Position numbers and translations under genes: made by a program. The notes under the pieces are model-generated. The model saw only the letters and a program-made list of their open reading frames with translations. It was not told where the DNA came from and did no database searches. 17,644 nucleotides of DNA. Origin: Cyanobacteria bacterium UBA8803. GTDB lineage: Bacteria > Cyanobacteriota > Cyanobacteriia > Cyanobacteriales > Coleofasciculaceae. Positions 14,944 to 17,644 of this stretch are shown one piece after another. Position 1 is the first letter of the stretch. Every line of letters starts with the position of its first letter. The DNA is taken from positions 1 to 17,644 of the forward strand of contig DNXU01000616.1 in the NCBI GenBank assembly GCA_003505715.1, read 5' to 3'.

Positions 14944-15010
14944 TAGATCAGCTTAAGATCGGTAAGGCAGCGATCTGGAAATCCGATCCAGAAGTGAGAG
15001 AGCTGATCTA
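14944..15010. repeat. nested inverted repeats in divergent promoter region
   Basis: TAGATCAGCT (14944-14953) and AGCTGATCTA (15001-15010) are perfect 10-base reverse complements. Between them TCTGGA (14974-14979) and TCCAGA (14987-14992) form an inner stem, and GATCGG (14957-14962) can alternatively pair with CCGATC (14983-14988). The block lies 38 bases upstream of the STAND gene start, where an operator or leader structure would be expected. Confidence 0.6.
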
Positions 15011-15048
15011 AAATTGATCTTGACAATCTTAAAAATAGGGTGTAAGAG

Positions 15049-16671
15049 GTGCCGACTCTGAAAGCCTCTAGGCTAGGAATCATCCAAATTAAGCAAGCCA
15101 GAAATGAAAAGGGGTGGAGTTGGAGTCTTGATGAAGACGACACCTGCTTGGTCGAGGCTAGCCAAGTTTTAGAGCCTCACAAAACATGGTATCCAGGAGG
15201 CCCGTATGCTAACGGCATCTCCCAAGGCACTTGGAAGCGTTTTCTGGCAGGACGGCAACCCATTAGTGCCGTAGCGTTTAAGGCATACTGCCAAGTTTTA
15301 GGACTCAACTGGGAAGAGGTCGTCGATCGCCGTAACTCCAAGATTGCCAATACACGTCAAGATTGGGGAGAAGCCATTGACACTTCGATCTTTTACGGTC
15401 GTACTGCTGAACTGACCCAGCTAGAGCAATGGATTGCTACAGAAAACTGCCGCTTGGTAGCACTGTTAGGCATGGGCGGGATTGGCAAGACCTCGTTAGC
15501 TGTAAAGCTGGCAGAACAGATTCAGCCATCCTTTGAGTACCTGATTTGGCGATCGCTGCGTCATGCCCCACCTGTCTCAGACATTCTAGCGGATCTAATT
15601 GAATTTTTGTCGGATGGGCAGGTGGCGGATTGCCCTAGCAGCCCTTCAGGTTTAGTCTCGCAACTCATTGATGAGTTGCAGCGCAAACGGTGTTTGCTGC
15701 TACTAGATGATTTCGAGACGGTGATGCGCGGTGGGGAACTAGCTGGCACCTATCGAGAAGGGTATGAGGGCTATGGAGAACTCATCCGGCGAGTTGGAGA
15801 AGAACGCCACCAAAGCAGTTTGGTACTGATTAGTCGGGAGAAACCCATAGAAATTGCCTCCTTAGCTGGTGCTACTCTACCGATTCGGGTTCTGAAACTG
15901 AAGGGTCTGGGGTTTGAGGATGCCAAAAGGATCTTAGAAACTAAAGGCTTCTCCCATTTAAAGCGAGGTGCCCAAGAACTGATTCACCTGTATCGAGGCA
16001 ATCCTTTAGCCCTAAAAATTATGGCGACCACGATTCAAGAGATATTTGATGGTGATATTCCTCAATTTTTAGAGCAGAGTACATTAATTATTGGCGATAT
16101 CCTGCCCAATATTTTAAATCAGCAATTTGAGCGGTTATCGGATTTAGAGAAAGAAATACTCTATTGGCTGGCTATTGAAAATCAGCCAATTTCTCTCTCG
16201 GAATTGCGAGAAAATATGAAGTTTTCCGTATCATCATTATCTAAATTACTCCCGGCTCTAGAATCACTGAAACGCCGTTCATTGCTTGAAAAAGAACAAG
16301 GCACTCAAGCTAGAGAAGCTATTTTTGCCATTGAACCAGTAATAGTAAAGTACCTAACTAGCCAATTTATAGAACAGATTTGTAAAGATATTTTTGCTGT
16401 AGCTAAAAATCAGTCTATTAGTCAATTGGGATTGCTAAGAAGCCATGCTTTAGTCAAAGAACAGGAGGCAGACGAGATTAAAGAAATTCAAATTCGCGTG
16501 CTGGTCAAACGGGTGGCAGACAGGCTATACATGAATTTGAAAGGTGCGAATAGTATGGAACAGCAGCTCAAACAAGTTTTAGCCAAGCTGAAAGGGACTT
16601 CGCCGCCAGCAGTGGGATATGCATCAACAAATATTCTCAATCTACTGGCTGTGATCGAGGGCACATCGTAA
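15049..16671 (+). CDS. STAND NTPase (NB-ARC) with N-terminal HTH-like domain, no sensor repeats
   Basis: The 540-residue protein starts at GTG 15049; an in-frame stop at 15043 excludes a longer form. Residues 1-95 resemble the N-terminal domain of cyanobacterial NB-ARC proteins (TLKASRLG at the start; ISQGTWKRFLAGRQPIS at 57-73; FKAYCQVLGLNWEEVVD at 77-93), probably a helix-turn-helix-like adaptor. The NTPase core has Walker A GMGGIGKTSL (141-150), Walker B CLLLLDDFE (215-223), a sensor arginine in LISREKP (260-266) and RGNPLALK (316-323), the counterpart of GLPLA. A winged-helix region covers about 355-440. Proteins of this type usually continue after a segment like GYASTNILNLL into WD40 or pentapeptide repeats of several hundred residues; here the chain ends nine residues later. 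STAND proteins switch by nucleotide binding and oligomerisation. A HIP1 site is near 15549. Confidence 0.85.
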   Translation: MPTLKASRLGIIQIKQARNEKGWSWSLDEDDTCLVEASQVLEPHKTWYPGGPYANGISQGTWKRFLAGRQPISAVAFKAYCQVLGLNWEEVVDRRNSKIANTRQDWGEAIDTSIFYGRTAELTQLEQWIATENCRLVALLGMGGIGKTSLAVKLAEQIQPSFEYLIWRSLRHAPPVSDILADLIEFLSDGQVADCPSSPSGLVSQLIDELQRKRCLLLLDDFETVMRGGELAGTYREGYEGYGELIRRVGEERHQSSLVLISREKPIEIASLAGATLPIRVLKLKGLGFEDAKRILETKGFSHLKRGAQELIHLYRGNPLALKIMATTIQEIFDGDIPQFLEQSTLIIGDILPNILNQQFERLSDLEKEILYWLAIENQPISLSELRENMKFSVSSLSKLLPALESLKRRSLLEKEQGTQAREAIFAIEPVIVKYLTSQFIEQICKDIFAVAKNQSISQLGLLRSHALVKEQEADEIKEIQIRVLVKRVADRLYMNLKGANSMEQQLKQVLAKLKGTSPPAVGYASTNILNLLAVIEGTS

Positions 16672-16749
16672 CATGTCTAGGCTTATTGCATAAGTAGCCA
16701 AGGAATGAGAGATAAGTAATACTGCCTACCTATGTCCAAATCAACATCT

Positions 16750-16787
16750 ACTAACACCCCCTCATGATTACTAACGCCCTCATGATT
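16750..16787. repeat. tandem duplication around the kinase start codon
   Basis: ACTAAC-CCC-TCATGATT occurs twice in direct succession, as 20 bases at 16750-16769 and 18 bases at 16770-16787. Each copy contains an ATG in the same frame (16764 and 16782), giving two possible starts for the kinase. Confidence 0.8.
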
Positions 16788-17644
16788 CATCCCAATCAGT
16801 TACTTCAAGACCGCTATCGAGTTCTGCAAAAACTGGGCAAAGGAGGGTTTGGTCAAACCTTTGAGGTAGATGATGGGGGAATTCGGAAAGTTCTCAAAGT
16901 TTTGCATTTGGATCGCTGCCATAACCAAGAGGCAAAACAAAAAGCCGTTTCTCTATTCCAGCGAGAAGCAGCAGTCTTGAGTCGGCTCCACCATCCCGGC
17001 ATTCCCAAAGTAGAAGCAGACGGATATTTTACCTGGCCGGACGAAACAGATGAACCCTTGCACTGTTTGGTGATGGAGAAAATCGATGGCTTAACTTTGA
17101 AGCAGTGGCGGTTGTATCAGGGCAATCGACCCATCGGCCAAGATCGAGCGATCGCGTGGTTAATGCAACTTACTCAAATCCTGGAGCAACTCCACCAACA
17201 GGAACTGATCCACCGGGATATCAAGCCATCTAACATTCTGCTCAGACCCAACGGGCAGCTGGTATTAATTGACTTTGGTGCCGTCCGAGAAATTACCGAA
17301 ACCTACTTGTTCAAACAAAAAAACGATGTGACGGGTACGGTAATTTTCTCAAGCGGTTACACGCCTCCCGAGCAAATGGAAGGACATGCGGTTCCTCAAT
17401 CCGATTTCTTTGCCCTAGGACGTACTTTTGTGTACTTATTGACTGGCAAACCCCCAATCGATTTCGATCAAAATCCCCGCACTGGCAAGTTGCAATGGAG
17501 AGACTCTGCGCCCCAGGTTTCGCCGGAGTTGGCAGATTTGATAGATTACCTCATGGCAGCCTTTCCCGGCCAGCGACCTCAAACGCCCCAGATGATTTTG
17601 CGTTGTATCGAAGACATTGTCTCCCCAGCGCCCCCCCTACCCCC
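16764..17644 (+). CDS. serine/threonine protein kinase (partial, runs off the window)
   Basis: This open frame continues past the window end; 293 codons are visible. The kinase domain is complete and should be active: glycine loop LGKGGFG (24-30), beta-3 Lys K45 in VLKVL, helix-C Glu E68, catalytic loop HRDIKPSN (150-157) with D152 and N157, DFG (170-172), a PPEQ activation end (201-204), D214 in SDFFALG and R271. A proline-rich stretch begins at about 288, so a linker to another domain may follow. Cyanobacterial kinases of this group often add repeats, sensors or membrane spans after such a linker. In-frame ATG 16782 (residue 7) matches the common family start of NQLLQDRYRVL better than 16764. 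It lies 92 bases after the STAND gene on the same strand, so co-expression is plausible. Its substrates are unknown. Confidence 0.88.
   Translation, partial: MITNALMIHPNQLLQDRYRVLQKLGKGGFGQTFEVDDGGIRKVLKVLHLDRCHNQEAKQKAVSLFQREAAVLSRLHHPGIPKVEADGYFTWPDETDEPLHCLVMEKIDGLTLKQWRLYQGNRPIGQDRAIAWLMQLTQILEQLHQQELIHRDIKPSNILLRPNGQLVLIDFGAVREITETYLFKQKNDVTGTVIFSSGYTPPEQMEGHAVPQSDFFALGRTFVYLLTGKPPIDFDQNPRTGKLQWRDSAPQVSPELADLIDYLMAAFPGQRPQTPQMILRCIEDIVSPAPPLP

Noticed and set aside
15020..15025. Perfect TTGACA as -35 of the STAND gene
   Set aside because: At 17-bp spacing the -10 would be TAAGAG immediately before GTG 15049, so the transcript would begin after the start codon that the family N-terminus supports.
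14943..15143. 66-codon - strand open frame over the STAND start
   Set aside because: It overlaps the conserved N-terminus of the STAND protein and the inverted repeats, has no ribosome-binding site and no recognisable feature.

Overview
The window is chromosomal DNA from a cyanobacterium. The highly iterated octamer GCGATCGC (HIP1) recurs, for example at 194, 266, 1201, 6621, 7760 and 12530, and five times in 8607-8874. Heptamer short tandem repeats, a DUF6816-like lumenal or periplasmic protein, and STAND NTPase plus Ser/Thr kinase genes of cyanobacterial type agree with this. Genus cannot be settled from the sequence; a large-genome, possibly filamentous, form is plausible.

Left part (24-7997, all + strand). 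trmN6 (m6A37 of tRNA-Val) comes first. It is followed by five glycosyltransferase genes: three paralogous GT4 enzymes and two GT2 enzymes, closely packed and probably making a surface glycan. The strand continues into cmoA and cmoB, the Cx-SAM synthase and the tRNA U34 carboxymethyltransferase that make cmo5U34. Two tRNA anticodon-loop modification activities, at positions 37 and 34 and both acting on tRNA1-Val in E. coli, therefore flank a glycan-synthesis block. A rho-independent terminator at 8128-8153 closes the run.

Middle (8287-13322). A secreted DUF6816-like protein (+) converges on a 582-residue seven-repeat FG-GAP/VCBS protein with an Ig/cadherin-like domain and RTX calcium repeats (-). 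The two genes share one CTAG for both stop codons. After a 403-base AT-rich gap come an ArsS-type radical SAM gene and a TVP38/TMEM64 membrane protein. The spacer between them holds a hairpin and two 38-bp G-run repeats.

Right part (13323-17644). A heptamer-repeat spacer precedes a 300-residue protein of unrecognised family with kinase-like N-lobe features. Next is a small zinc-ribbon membrane protein on the - strand, separated by a divergent region with nested inverted repeats from a 540-residue STAND (NB-ARC) NTPase that ends where such proteins normally continue into sensor repeats. A Ser/Thr kinase with all catalytic residues follows and runs off the window end. This signalling block is the least explained part and the best candidate for something new. 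The statement that its genes act together is inference from proximity only.
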